This document shows positions 23,860 through 34,919 of a stretch of 64,000 bases of DNA, in pieces. The notes beneath the pieces are model-generated. The model made no database searches. It was given only the letters and a program-made list of their open reading frames with translations, and was not told where the DNA came from. Made by a program: the position numbers and the translations under genes. Position 1 is the first letter of the stretch; each line of letters opens with the position of its first letter. Location of the stretch: positions 169,145,740-169,209,739 of the forward strand of contig CM043944.1 in assembly GCA_014529385.2 (NCBI GenBank), in the 5' to 3' direction. Source of the DNA: Adiantum capillus-veneris. Taxonomy: Eukaryota > Streptophyta > Polypodiopsida > Polypodiales > Pteridaceae.

Positions 23860-25054
23860 GTTTGGTCTTGAATACTGTTGGTGGTGAACCTTTGTTGCTT
23901 AATTACCCATCAATACTTTCCATGGTAAATCCTCGAGATTATGGGGTTAGTGGTAATAACGAGATGTTTGCCATCATTTCCACTCCGGATGGCAGCGTTT
24001 AGACTGAGGTGAAAGATGGTGTGACATTAAGTCATCAATTTCAATTTGTGTTGGATTCAACCTTGTCTACAAAGTTTTTATTAGTCATAAACAAGGGTGT
24101 GGATATGTCATGAAGATCAAGTGTGGCAATAGTGGAGTTATTTGACAGCTCTACTGATGAAAAAGAAGGCTTTGTTGCTGGTACCTTAGCCAAGAAATAT
24201 CAGGACTCATTTTCTACTTGCCAGCAAACAATGGCAGATGATTGGAGGGAAGAAGAAAAGAAAGACACTTCTTCTTTGCTAGCATTTATGTATAATATTA
24301 ATCTTAGGTTTAAACACTAGATGTGGTAGTTGCCAGCAAACAATGGCAGATGATTGTAAGGAATAAATAAAGAAAGACACTTCTTCTTTGCTAACATGTA
24401 TGTATGTAATATTAGTCTCAAGTTTAAACATAGGATGAGAGAGGCAACTACTACATGGATTGGGGTCGGTGCGGAGTCCCAATTGATTCAGCTGAAAAAC
24501 AATTGCGGCTACAAGATTTTCCATAGTATGCTATTTCCAGGGCAATCCACAGATCGTAATAAAAGATGTCATGTGTTCAAAATGTTGATCAATGGCCTTG
24601 GATATGGTGTCAAGCTAGTAAATAGAATGCGGAAAGACGGGAATGGAGACTTGAGAAGAAGCTAGGTTTGCTTCGATCACGTACGCAACGTAGTGGGGTG
24701 GACAACAATGGCAACACATGCCTACAATCCTGCGTAACATAGGCAGTAACTATGGAAGCCCTAATTGTGCAGCACACTGTCGTGAAGGTAGGCATGCATG
24801 AAAAATTCATGGTGGAGACATCTTCTTCACAAGTCCGAGGCGAAAGGTATGCAGTTCATATTGCAAGTAGCATGATGTGTACATGTGGAGACTTTGTAGA
24901 ACAAGTGGCACAAAGCAAACCATATATGGCATGCAAGCATATTTACTTCCCTTGCTACTTTGGCTTGGATTTAAACCACGATATGTTTATCCATCAAAGC
25001 AAGGTGAAAAATGAGGATCTGCTTCGTGTGCTCAACTGTCGTCATACAACATAA
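23860..25054 (+). pseudogene. relic of a SWIM-type zinc-finger protein
   Basis: One frame from about 23868 stays coding-like for 140 codons with two stops (GGEPLLLNYPSILSMVNPRD, DYGVSGNNEMFAIISTPDG, then VELFDSSTDEKEGFV). It continues through WIGVGAESQLIQLKNNCGY and other blocks in shifted frames. It ends with 24752-25054, where CTCGDF followed by KPYMACKHIYF gives the CxC...CxH pattern of a SWIM zinc-binding motif. SWIM motifs occur at the C terminus of plant MULE transposases and FAR1/FHY3-like proteins, and in some host proteins. I see no transposase DDE region, so the family is open. A 118-bp tandem duplication (24218-24440) doubles the block around CQQTMADDW. Confidence 0.55.
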
Positions 25055-25492
25055 AACAAAAATGAAATTAAATTGTCTTGATATCACATCCCCTAGTGCC
25101 CAATTGTAATTGTAGGACATGAATTGTAACTGCAAATTTAATGGAGTATAATTTTGAGGGAATTCATGATTTGAGAGGGTAGCTTGTGTCTTCCTATTCT
25201 TCTGTTATGTGCAAAGCATAGTTTTTGGTTATAACATGTTAGCTGTTGATTTAATATTGTAATTCTTTTTGGAGAATTTCGTGATTTAATACATGACTTG
25301 TGTCTTCTTCTCCTTCCCCTATGTTCGAAGCATTATTTTTTCCGATGTACATGTTAGTTTCAAGGTTCAATTGGATTGAGAAATAACATAGAAAGCTCCC
25401 TCCAAAAAGCTCTCTTGCAAACACTACTCAAGTCAAAGGATTTGAAAAAGCTTTCTCGACAGCTCCCTCCAAAAGCTCTCTCCATTCCCATC
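25055..25492. other. AT-rich spacer, no feature
   Basis: Nothing recognisable beyond short AT-rich direct repeats (the block around GTGTCTTC and GCATTATTTTT/GCATAGTTTTT occurs twice). Confidence 0.5.
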
Positions 25493-25647
25493 CTCAATGT
25501 GATCCCATTATTTATTTTGGTTTTTAGGTATTTATTTTACTTATTTTTCAAAGTCTGGGTTGGGCAATTTACTTAGGTGGGTATATATGCAACCCATTGC
25601 CCCCATTGTACAAGTATCAATTCATTGCCAAGGTTGGTTGGTTCACT

Positions 25648-25650
<3 letters not shown>

Positions 25651-25709
<59 letters not shown>
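25651..25709. repeat. (CT)n tract of array unit 1
   Basis: The same position in other units carries CT tracts at about 27693-27752 (unit 2, followed by poly-C), 35936-35983 (unit 3) and 37842-37969 (unit 4). Tract length varies more than twofold between units. Confidence 0.95.
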
Positions 25710-25711
<2 letters not shown>

Positions 25712-26730
25712 GTATTCACTCCATTGTGGCGCCTTTTGGAACTGGCAAGGAGGAGCAAGAGGAAAGTCTCAAGGCGTGCATGTGCCAAGGATAGGCGTTT
25801 TAAAGCGCTAGCTGAATTTGGGCACCGATAGCCGTGGGTGACAGTGAGGTAGAGGAAGAACAACGTTGGCATTTAAAACGCTAGGGGACGAGGGTACTCT
25901 CCACAGTAGCTTCGACAACATTTTAAGAGGATGTTTGCAAGGCGTGTTACATCTGCATTTCTACTAGCTTCAAGATCATGCGGTTTGAAATGCCCCCGAT
26001 TGACGACAAGGCCACCCTCTCACAACAGTTTCCCCCTACTTGCGGCATTTTGAAAGCCTACAATGTTGTGAGCATTTTTTTCCTCCATTGTTGCCTACCC
26101 TTGGGCCTTGGCCCCGTGCTGTAGCCTACATTTTGAAACACTTCACTCCGTAAGCCGACAACGTCAACATAGGGACACAATAGGCAATGGCAGCAAGGTG
26201 GACAAACCCTCTAGTTTTTTGATATGTTATCTCTGGCAAGCCCATGGACGACAACCCCCCTCTCCCCATTCTTTTTAGTGTCAACACCCCCCCCTTACCA
26301 CCCAAGGACTCAACATTTTAAAACGTTGTAACTGTGGAAGAGGAGGGTGGCTAGGGACAAAAAGAGGGCAAAGTTCCCCTTGGATTGGTGGCTTGAAAGG
26401 AGGGATTCTAGAGCAGCCTTGGGAAGATGTCTTGCAAAGGGAGCGGCTAGGCATGAGAGGATTTTGAGGCTCAATTTTTGGGAGAGCTTGTGGAGCATCT
26501 TAGGGATTGTGTTGTCACCCTTTTGGAGTGCAAGAAGGAGTTACTCCTAGATTTGTCAACTACAACATGGACCCCCCTTGCTCGAGCACCAGAAATATCA
26601 ACAACCAAACCCAACTAAAAGCTATGGATAGCAAATTGACCACCATCCAAATAGTGGAATATGCACGGGCGAATTCTCAAGGAAATCATCGATTTGTTTG
26701 GCTCAAGATTGTGAAGACTAAAGCAAATGC

Positions 26731-27015
26731 ATGAGTTTGCTAGAGGACAAAGGAAAAGGCAACCTTGACAAGGATGACAGTAGCAATACTCAGTTAGCTG
26801 CCTCGGTAACCACGATGTCTGACAACAATTGCTATAAATGTGACATGACGCTTTGTTTGGCTTGGGACTTTGAAGCCAAAGACAAAAGCAGGAACTCACA
26901 AAGAGACAAAGGAAAATTCAAGCTGTACAGAGATAATGGTGATAAAGATTTGACAAAGGAGATCAACATGGAACACGTGGTGGCGACCACAGTGGCCACA
27001 ACACCAGATGTCTAG
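26731..27015 (+). pseudogene. coding-like segment of array unit 1
   Basis: This frame (DNNCYKCDMTLCLAWDFEAK, DKSRNSQRDKGKFKL) is shared with unit 2 (34920-35305) and, shortened, with unit 3 (37149-37334). In unit 2 it is longest. There a first block (CLAQDCEAKSK.....EEKSKGKLDKDD) resembles the second (CLAWDFEAKDK.....QRDKGKFKLGKDN), indicating an internal duplication. The protein would be hydrophilic and lysine/aspartate rich. I recognise no domain. Conservation across units may reflect common descent only. Confidence 0.4.
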
Positions 27016-27693
27016 TCAAAAGGCAGTTGCTGCCACTAACTTCAACCAGAGAGAGGCTTGTGAGCGGTAAAGAGGTGCAACCAGTGCTCCCTATAATTGA
27101 TTTGGACCCTTGTGTTGAAGTTCAAGTTATTGGTGTTTGAACCCATGGGTCGGAGTTCAAGGCAAATGCATCGGCAGGGAACCAATCATACATACCTAAA
27201 ACACTATGGATGAGTGCACCAATCCATTGTTGTTGGCCTGATTATGGATAGGATGTGTTTCAAAGTTCATTATCTTGGAGTAGTATGGATGTGATGTATT
27301 CACAGTTCACGAATAGAGATTCTCAAATGTACTGTCGTCTATAGTTCAATTTTCCAAGAGGCAACCATTCCTCAAGATGGCATTCTTGTAGGGTAAAAAG
27401 AGGGTAGAAAAATCACGGTGTACCGAGTTGGTGGTCACTTCTAGGGTGCCATTGTAGCTTCTTCATTGATTTAGTCTCACCATTTATGTCCGCTCTGAGT
27501 TGCAGAAAGGGTGTTAAAGTTATGGCATCTTAAGTGAACTACCCAATGTGATCCCATTTTTATTTTGTCTTTTAGGTACTTATTTTACTTATTTGTCAAA
27601 GTCTAAGTAGGGAAATTTACTTAGATGGGTATATATGCAACCCATTGACCCCACTTTACAAGAATCCATTCATTGCCAAGGTTGGTTGGTTCA

Positions 27694-27755
<62 letters not shown>

Positions 27756-28146
27756 CCCCCCCTCATCACCCAAGGACTCACCATTTTAAAACGTTGTAGT
27801 TGTGGAAGAGGAGGGTGGTTAGGGATGACAAGAGGGAAAAGTTCCCCTTGGAGTGGTGGCTTGGAAGGAGGGATTCTAGAGCAACCTTGGGAAGACGTCT
27901 TGCGAAGGGCCTCAAAGGTGTTTTGGAGCGCCTTGGAAGGAGAGGATTTTGAGGGTCAATTTTTTTGGAGAGCTTGTGTAGCATCTTGGGGATTGTGTCA
28001 TCACCCTTTTGGACTGCAAGAAGGAGTTATTCCTAGATTTTGCCACTTCATCTTGGACACCCCCCTTTCTCGAGCACCAAAACTATCAACGACCAAACCC
28101 AACTAAAGGCTATGGATAGCATATTGACCACCATCGAGTTAGTGGC

Positions 28147-28151
28147 CTATG
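28147..28151. repeat. target-site duplication CTATG (left copy)
   Basis: The matching copy is 34907-34911. Joining the flanks restores GGCCTATGCACGGGCGAATT, which matches intact units 1 (GGAATATGCACGGGCG) and 3 (GGCCTATGCACATGC). Confidence 0.92.
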
Positions 28152-28380
28152 TGTTATAATATCCTTGTGGTAGTCATGTGTGTGAACACACTTAGGACCG
28201 TCGGGACATTTTTCCCCTCTTTAGGAGGTTTTTTCCCCCGTGCATTGTATATACGCCCATTAATTCTAGGGCTATCTATCTTTCTATTGCACACTAAGTA
28301 AAACACTCTTTGTTGTGTGCCTAGAGATTCCTTCATCTTCTCCAAGTTGTGTGTGTTTTCCTGCAACCCTAACTCCAACA
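28152..28380 (+). repeat. 5' LTR, copia element
   Basis: Starts TGTTATAATATCC and ends ACTCCAACA. It shares GTGTGTGAACACACTTAGGA, TGTATATACGCCCATTAATT and TTGCACACTAAGTAAAACAC with 34681-34906 and, on the other strand, 47267-47493. Confidence 0.93.
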
Positions 28381-28382
28381 AT

Positions 28383-28394
28383 CGGTATCAGAGC
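28383..28394 (+). promoter_or_regulatory. primer-binding site, tRNA-iMet type
   Basis: CGGTATCAGAGC two bases after the LTR end matches the standard copia primer site TGGTATCAGAGC except for its first base. Confidence 0.85.
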
Positions 28395-28697
28395 AGGTTG
28401 CATCCTCTCGGGCTTAGTTGCCAGTAGCTCCAGCACACACCTTCTCACTTTCTTCGATTTTTGTGAGCTTTGGAGAGTTGCAGGTCGACAAAACTTTCGG
28501 GTAAGCTTGTAGATCTTAGTCTGCTCATATTTTTGACTCAGGCTCATTTTGGCCTCCATTTCCACTACAAACAATACTGCACAGGCTATTTTGTCATTTT
28601 GTGTAGAATTTTTGTCACTTACAGTCTTCTACGGTTTGTGCTATATAGCACGTGTTGTTCTCTTCTTGCAGTTTTCACATCAGGTGCAACATTTACC

Positions 28698-29595
28698 ATG
28701 GCTGACAACAACACAGATGTGTTCAAGATGTTTGCTGCTAAGGACAGATTGGATGGGGACAATTACCCTATCTGGGCTTACATGATGCAACATGTTCTTG
28801 CGTCAAAGGGCGTCTAGAATATTGTGCAGGGCATTGACGTACGTCTAGTTTGGAGGATGTAGGCGATGTTAAGCATGTTGCAGGTCTTGCTGCAAGGATT
28901 GCTGCTATTAGAGTTTTTTTGCCTACGACAAAACAAGCTCGTTGGGATTTAAAGGATTCACGGGCTCATGCATTGGTTGCATTTTCTGTGAAGCACACCA
29001 TTACTCCTCACATTCACTCAACAAAATCTGTCAAACAAGCTTGGGATATTCTGGCTGGTCTTTATGCAAGCCGCAATGAGGCAAAAATTGCATTGTTGTG
29101 TAAAGAGCTGGAGTCAAAGATTATGCATGAGGAAGATGATATGGACGGTTTCCTTGCTGGTGTCAAAGATATCAATGAGCAACTTATATCTGTAGGTGAA
29201 GTCATTTCAGACAGTTCCCTTGTGTAGACTATTCTTGATGCCTTACTAGATTCTTACCAGACTTTTGATAGTACTTGGAGACTTATGACCCAAGGAAATC
29301 CTGAAGTTGTCAAGTTTGATGCATTATGCACATTGATGTTGCAAGAGTCACTTTTCAAGAAAGACTAGATAGCGTGCAGTTGAGCAGGCTTTTATTGTTA
29401 CTCAAAGAAAGGGTGGTAACAACAATGCAGCCACTTCTTATGATTCTTCTGCGAGTGGAAAATCACATGTTCCTAATGCTTCTGCTGGCAGCAATTTGTC
29501 TGGATATTTTGGTGATAAGGGCAAAAAGAAGATGCGTTGCCATTATTGTAAAGCTAATGATCACTTGATCAAGCAGTGTCCTGTATTGAAGGTTG
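28698..29595 (+). pseudogene. copia gag, broken
   Basis: The ATG at 28698 opens a typical copia gag N terminus (RLDGDNYPIWAYMMQHVLAS). A TAG near 28815 and a frameshift follow. From 28850 the UBN2-type core is readable (KQAWDILAGLYASRNEAKIA, LCKELESKIMHEEDDMD, LAGVKDINEQL). After another stop at 29225 (SYQTF, WRLMTQGNPE) the CCHC knuckle CHYCKANDHLIKQC appears in a shifted frame near 29540. The protein would form the particle and bind RNA. Sequence changes to foreign DNA about 20 bases after the knuckle. Confidence 0.88.
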
Positions 29596-29616
29596 TAGAC
29601 GGCTGGATAATCACCA

Positions 29617-29807
29617 TGTGGGAACGTGTTCTTAGACGATGGGCAGCGAATTATTCAGTAATTACTAGAGTAATTACTACAGTAAACCCGAAGTGTATAA
29701 ATAGGGCCCATTACATTATTTTCGGGTTGGCAATTGTTATCACTTGTATTAGCGCTTTGGGCTATACTTGTACTTGAGTATCAGTAGCAGTATTTTCGGT
29801 TGTACTT

Positions 29808-29839
<32 letters not shown>

Positions 29840-30058
29840 CACATTCACTATAATCTTGATCTGTAATCTCAATCATGGCATATATTTCACTGATACTTAT
29901 TTCTCGTCCAGTCTTCTGAATTTGAATCTGAATCTGAACCTTATTCCAGTCTATAAGTCTGATTCTTATTTCAGTATCCATATTTTAGTCTAGTCTTTGA
30001 ATTCTATCTAGTCTGTTGTTGGAAATCTTCCCACACTAGTAGCTGAAATCCTTCAACA
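29617..30058 (+). repeat. LTR of a Ty3/gypsy element (plus strand) inside the copia element
   Basis: Begins TGTGGGAACG at the junction with copia sequence. It has a TATA box TATAAATAG at 29696-29704 and a CT tract at 29808-29834, and ends near TTCAACA. The gag ATG follows 112 bases later. The primer site after 30058 is not identifiable, so the end is approximate. Confidence 0.6.
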
Positions 30059-30169
30059 CTGGAATTAGCTGTCTCAAGAGATTAGCTCCAATTCCATTTT
30101 GGCGATCACGGTGGCTCGAGCTGAAGCTCGTTGACTGAAAGACTATTCTCCCAGTTGAAGTTTTCAGCA

Positions 30170-31990
30170 ATGGCACCAAAATCCAATCGTGGCCGGAAAT
30201 CTACCATTCGTGTGGACCCCATTACCGAGGAGTCAGGAAGAGAGTTTGACCCTAAGCAAGAGAAAATGACTGACACTGAGGCTCAGGAGGAGCATAGTCA
30301 GGCTGATGAGGCGCAGGACTCACAGCACTCCAGTCATTCTTGACGCCGACGGGCAGAACGGGAAGCACGAAAGGCAAAGAGTTCCAAGAATTCTCAGTCT
30401 CGCCAGAGAGATGAGCATATTAAGGGCAGAAAGGGAAGTCACCGTACTGCTAACAGACAAAACAGAGAAGATACTGATACTGAGACTGAGACAAAGATTG
30501 ATTGGGATGCTGACACTGACAATTGCAAGAAGGTTCCCAAGCGTCATTTTGAAGCCAAGAAGAAAAGTGGTGGGATCAGCAGTAATCGAAATGATTACAC
30601 AGCTTCCCTGAAGATTTCCTTTCCCATATTCAAAGGAGGGAAAAAGGATGATCCAGATGTTCACATACAAGCTTTCGAGCAGTATGCTGAACTAAAACAT
30701 TGATGAAGATGATTGGGGGGAATATTTTCCACAAACCTTGAAGGAGGCAGCGGGGAAATGGTATTACCATTACTTTGCATGCCAGCTGAGATCATATAAC
30801 AAATTACTTAAGGCCTTCAGGTTGGAATATTCCGACAATAGAGGGGACGAGGATATTCTCTGTGAACTGGATCAGATCAAACAGAGGAATTTGTCAGTTC
30901 GCAGCTATGTAGAAAAGATAAAAGAACTGACCAGGCAGTTGCAAGAACCGCCGTCTGAGAAGAGATTGAGGGCATGGTTTCTGAATGGGTTCAGAAGCAA
31001 GAAGCTTAGGGAACAAGAAGTACCAGCCCCTACAAAGAAATTCAATGATCTAGTCCAAAGAGCATTAAAGCTGGAACATCAGGCTAAGAAAGAGAAGAGC
31101 CACAAGAAGCGAAGGACCAGTAGCAGTAGCTCGGCTATTGAAGCTTCCGATTCCAGTGCAACATCCAGCAGCTCCAAGAGTAGCTCCAATGAATGAACAA
31201 AGGAGAAATCAAAGAAGGGATCATGGACCAAGAAGATTGAAGAAATGGCTAGGCAGATTGCAGAAATTAGCCACACAAGACAGCCAGTCCGAAAAATGGA
31301 GACTTGGTGTTCAAGATGTAAATCCAAGGACCACATCTCCACTAAATGTCCCACAATGTACCTACTGCAAGGACTTTGGTCACCTATGGAATAATTGTGG
31401 CATCAGAATTCACCATTTTAAGAAAGGAAAAGATCTATCAGTGGTTGCCTACACTGAACCATTGAAGGAAGAACCAATCAAAGTAGCTCAAGAGGAAAGA
31501 CCAGGTACCAGTGGTACTGGTCAAGGACATGGCAGATACCAACCAGGAATGGGCATAGGAAGAGGAAGAAGCAACTTCCAGACCAGGAGCATGAATTGCT
31601 ATACCTATGGGAAGTATGGTCATTTTGCAGCCCAATGTCCAGATGCACCGGTAACGACTGCTGCTGAGGTTAAGGCACCAGAGCCAGTCCCAGTCAGGGT
31701 GGTTACCAGGAGCAAGGGAGTGATTATTGAAGAAATTTCAGACATTTCAGAAGTACCAGTCAATCCTAATAGCAGCAAGTGGGATCAACAAAGGGAAGTT
31801 TGGAAGGCCAAAGGTAAAGAAAAGGTGGTAGATGAGTGGCAAGAGCAGCGAGAACTAGCAGCTAAAATCACAGAGGATTTAGCTAAGAAGCTGCCAGAGT
31901 AGCCAGAAAGTTTTGAAGCTAGAGTCATTTAGAAGATATTAGCCCAATCGACTGATAAAGATCAGTCAGTATCGGCCATGACAGAGACCA
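30170..31990 (+). pseudogene. Ty3/gypsy gag with three zinc knuckles, broken
   Basis: The start is the ATG at 30170 (MAPKSNRGRKSTIRVDP). A TGA at 30341 interrupts a charged N-terminal region, and a frameshift near 30700 follows. The gag core is in 30738-31196 (KWYYHYFACQLRSYNKLLKA, NLSVRSYVEKIKELTRQL, RLRAWFLNGFRSKKLREQ), ending in a serine run. Three CCHC knuckles appear in different frames: CSRCKSKDHISTKC (about 31307), CTYCKDFGHLWNNC (about 31360), and CYTYGKYGHFAAQC (about 31598), where the second cysteine is tyrosine. The later block PVRVVTRSKG matches the gag of the 11-kb element. The frame ends near 31900, and the sequence stops abruptly near 32010 before any protease. Confidence 0.85.
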
Positions 31991-32010
31991 TGCTGGCTGT
32001 AGTACATGGA

Positions 32011-32532
32011 CTAGCCTTCTAGAGTTAAGCTCGTTTGCAGAGCTCTTACTGCATCCGGAGTTTGCCGTAAGGCGTGAATTCCATCCCGTTTACTGAGAAA
32101 GATGTTCACTGCATCCTTATTGCGGTCCCAGTCTTCGCCCTTGAAAACTGGTGGTTTAAAATTCTTCAACAAATCATCTACCTCTTTGGCAGTGAGAGTA
32201 TGCAATGGTTCATTGATTGGGCCTTGCCTTTGTGTTCCAACGTGCTCATGCATGTGGGTGTCAACAGTACTCTTAGGCTGCTGTTGCAGTAATTGAATGA
32301 CTAATGTGGAAAGTTTAGTAACATTTTCATTTAAAGCCTTAAAATTTTCATCCATGACTGTCATGCGTGTCTGAAGTGCAAAAAATTATTGAATATCGAG
32401 CAATTCATAAGTTTCAACTCTTGTCGTAGAGTCGCGGGTACTCTCCTTGAGAGGATCCGGCCACAAGCCGTCACTGGCAGGATCGGGAGTACTTTGCTCA
32501 AAATCGAATGTCATGTTGATATCCGAATCCAT
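32011..32532 (-). pseudogene. Ty3/gypsy gag N terminus
   Basis: On the minus strand a frame starts at 32532 (MDSDINMTFDFEQSTPDP). It is interrupted by one stop near 32385 and continues as MTVMDENFKALNENVTKLST, then FKPPVFKGE, FLSKRDGIHALRQTP and LQTSLTLEG. These are the N-terminal blocks of a plant Ty3/gypsy gag. It is cut at about 32011, exactly where the plus-strand gag region ends, leaving two head-to-head 5' fragments. Confidence 0.75.
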
Positions 32533-33330
32533 GGCTACACAGTGCAATGAAAGAAGTACTCAGAAAAAAATACCTGATTATGGTAGCGCTTGCCAAGTAT
32601 AGCTAACTCCCCTTTGCGCGTCGTAGCACTTGACCGTCGAAAAAGAAGAATTTGCACTTACGGCGTAAACAGACGAACTTCGCACAGTTGCCCGTGGTTC
32701 AAAAGATGACTGAACATGTGCAGTGTAGTTGGTTGAAGCATCACCGTTGAAAAGAAGCTTAATTATTGAAAGATTCAGCTATGATGTTGCTTGAACGCCA
32801 CTTGAATTCGTCGCAATTGGAAAAATATGCAGGTTCTGGAATTTCCTACAGTAAGTGAGTTGAACCTTAAGCCGTGAAGCTCGAGGGAAAAACCGAGACG
32901 GCTTGTAACTTGCCCGCACTCGAAGGCTCGTCCTTGTGCTGCCTTGCCTATGGGAAGGGCCACCTAAAATGGCCAAGGCTCAAAGACAATGGCCAAAAGG
33001 CCTTGCAATATGAACTTGGCGGACTTTTTTGACGAAAAAAATACCCAGGGAGCAGTCGACAGCGCGAGGAGAGAGAAAGAACTCGGTGCGGCTTGCTCAG
33101 GCCTGTGGCGGCCGCGAGATGTTGGCAAACCTCCTACCTCCCCAGGGCGCTTCCTTCAAGCCCAACCCCTCGCGATTCCGTGCACACACAGTGGTTTCCA
33201 AAATGGGCAAGACAGTGCTTTGCTAAAAACTGAAAAAACCCCACTAAAGCTACGGTTCTCTCCTAAAGACCCTATTTTTAGGAGCTAAAAGTGACCACGC
33301 CTAGAGAGAGAGTGGAAGAGAAACTCCTAA
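32533..33330 (-). other. leader of the minus-strand Ty3/gypsy fragment
   Basis: Sequence between the primer site and the gag start. No motif or palindrome was found. Frames on the plus strand here (32989-33288) are unsupported. Confidence 0.5.
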
Positions 33331-33343
33331 GCTCTGATATCAG
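33331..33343 (-). promoter_or_regulatory. primer-binding site, tRNA-iMet type (minus strand)
   Basis: The minus strand reads CTGATATCAGAGC after the LTR end, close to TGGTATCAGAGC. Confidence 0.7.
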
Positions 33344-33516
33344 TGTAAGAACTAGGGAAACTAGACCTGAGATCCTCCTCCCAACCTCCCTTTATATAGG
33401 CGGGCTCCTAGCCCCTTGCCCTAGACGGATCCCCTATCCACACTGCCTAGCCGACCCTTGGTCGTAGTCCATGACTATCCTAGTTCTTAGGGTATAGAAC
33501 CCTTGTCCTCACAACA
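33344..33516 (-). repeat. 5' LTR of the minus-strand Ty3/gypsy fragment
   Basis: On the minus strand it runs TGTTGTGAGGACAAGG to AGTTCTTACA. It contains GGGGATCCGT and the TATA segment GCCTATATAAAGGGAGG. The layout resembles the LTR at 43719-43897 (TGTAAGGACAAGG, GGGGATCCGT, GCCTATATATAGG, CTTATACA), so both are one chromovirus-like family. Confidence 0.8.
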
Positions 33517-34606
33517 GAATTCAAAAAATTGGATGGCTGCCATGCAATCAGAATATGATGCACTTATAGAAAATGACACAGGGACTTGATTTGATTTGCC
33601 TCCTGACAAAAAGGCCATTGGTACCAAGTGGGTTTACAAGTTGAAATGCAAGCCGGATGGTGAGATTGATCGCTATAAGGCTCAACTTGTTGCAAAGGGT
33701 TATGCACAACAAAAAGGCATGGATTATGAATAGACTTTTGCTTCCACTTGTATGATTTAAGGCTGATTTGAATGCTACTTTCAAGATGAAAGATTTGGGG
33801 CTGTTGCATCATTACTTGGGCATACAGTTTAAGTAGTGTGATGGTGGTATTGCCTCGTGTCAAAAAAGATTTGAAATTAAGTATTCATGATGTTGGTGAT
33901 CCTGCAGATGTCACTCTTTACCCAAAATGCTATTGGATGCCTCATTTATGTATGCAACACGAGGCTAGATATTTAGTTTGCAGTCTCATAGGTCAAAAAA
34001 TTTATGCATAGCCTAGGGTCTAAGAATTGGCAGGCTGTCAAGAGGATTTTCCATTACTTGAGTGGCACTTTATATCGTGGCTTATTTTATCGCAAAGGGG
34101 GGGGGGGGGGGGGGGGTTTATTGCCGCCAGACTTAAATGCTTTTTCAGACTCAAATTGGGCTGGCTGTTTTGACACGCGAGTGTACACAAGTGGTTTTTG
34201 TTTCATGCTTGGAAGTTCATGTATATCATGGTTGAGCAAGAAGCAACCTACTGCGACCACTTCTAGTTGCAAGGCTGAGTACATGGCAGTCTTCACAGCT
34301 ATGATTGAGTGTGTATGGCTCAGAGTCCTTATGGCTGATTTGGGTGTTGGACAGGACACTGCCAACACTATCTACACTGACAGTGAGAGCGCATTAGCAG
34401 TTGCGAGGAACCCAGTTTTTCATGCTCGCACAAAGCACATTGAGGTGCATTACCACTATGTCAGGGAGAAGCTCTTAGAAGGAGAGATCAGCTTGGCTTA
34501 TGTGCCAACACAGGACAACCTTGCAGATCTTTTCACAAAGGCATTGTCTCGTGACAAGTTCGAAGCTTTCCGCAAAGCTTTGGGCTTACTCCCCTTTGTG
34601 GACTGA
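33517..34606 (+). pseudogene. copia RT and RNase H, deleted and frameshifted
   Basis: It resumes at the copia RT start (NSKNWMAAMQSEYDALIEND, IGTKWVYKLKCKPDGEIDR), but the RT core, including the YVDD catalytic block present in the sister copy at 48.5 kb, is deleted near 33755. Thumb pieces follow (ADLNATFKMKDLGLLHHYLG). RNase H is best preserved (34004-34606: AFSDSNWAGC, SWLSKKQPTATTSS, YTDSESALAVARNP, LADLFTKALSRDKFEAFRKA). A run of 20 G at 34097-34116 replaces a short linker before RNase H. Not functional. Confidence 0.9.
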
Positions 34607-34680
34607 TCATGTCCTCAGGGCATGGCACTTCCCTTTACTCATGTGCCAACTCTCATTCACCACATCACTCCAGAGGGGAT

Positions 34681-34906
34681 TTCTACCATATACATGTGGT
34701 AGTGATGTGTGTGAACACACTTAGGACTGTCGGGGCATTTTTTCCCTCTTTAGGAGGTTTTCCCCCCCCGTGCATTGTATATACGCCCATTAATTCTAGG
34801 GCTATATATCTTTCTATTGCACACTAAGTAAAACACTCTTTGTTGTGTGCCTTGAGCTTCCTTCATCTTAAGCTGTGTGTGTTTTCCTGCAACCCTAATT
34901 CCAACA
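34681..34906 (+). repeat. 3' LTR, copia element
   Basis: Preceded by the purine tract CAGAGGGGAT (34671-34680). It ends ATTCCAACA, followed by the second CTATG. Confidence 0.92.
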
Positions 34907-34919
34907 CTATGCACGGGCG

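Larger units (their letters stand above)
28152..34906 (+). mobile_element. copia LTR element with a foreign internal segment
   Basis: It is bounded by 229- and 226-bp LTRs and a perfect CTATG target duplication. The 5' third carries copia gag through the zinc knuckle. The 3' part carries damaged RT and RNase H. Between them, about 29617-33516 is not copia. It consists of the 5' end of one Ty3/gypsy element on the plus strand and the 5' end of another on the minus strand, meeting near 32010. The copia protease and integrase are missing. Same family as the element at 47267-50170. Confidence 0.9.

Noticed and set aside
29617-33516. Single nested insertion into the copia element
   Set aside because: The flanks lack a target duplication, about 2 kb of copia coding is missing, and the two halves have different LTRs in opposite orientation.
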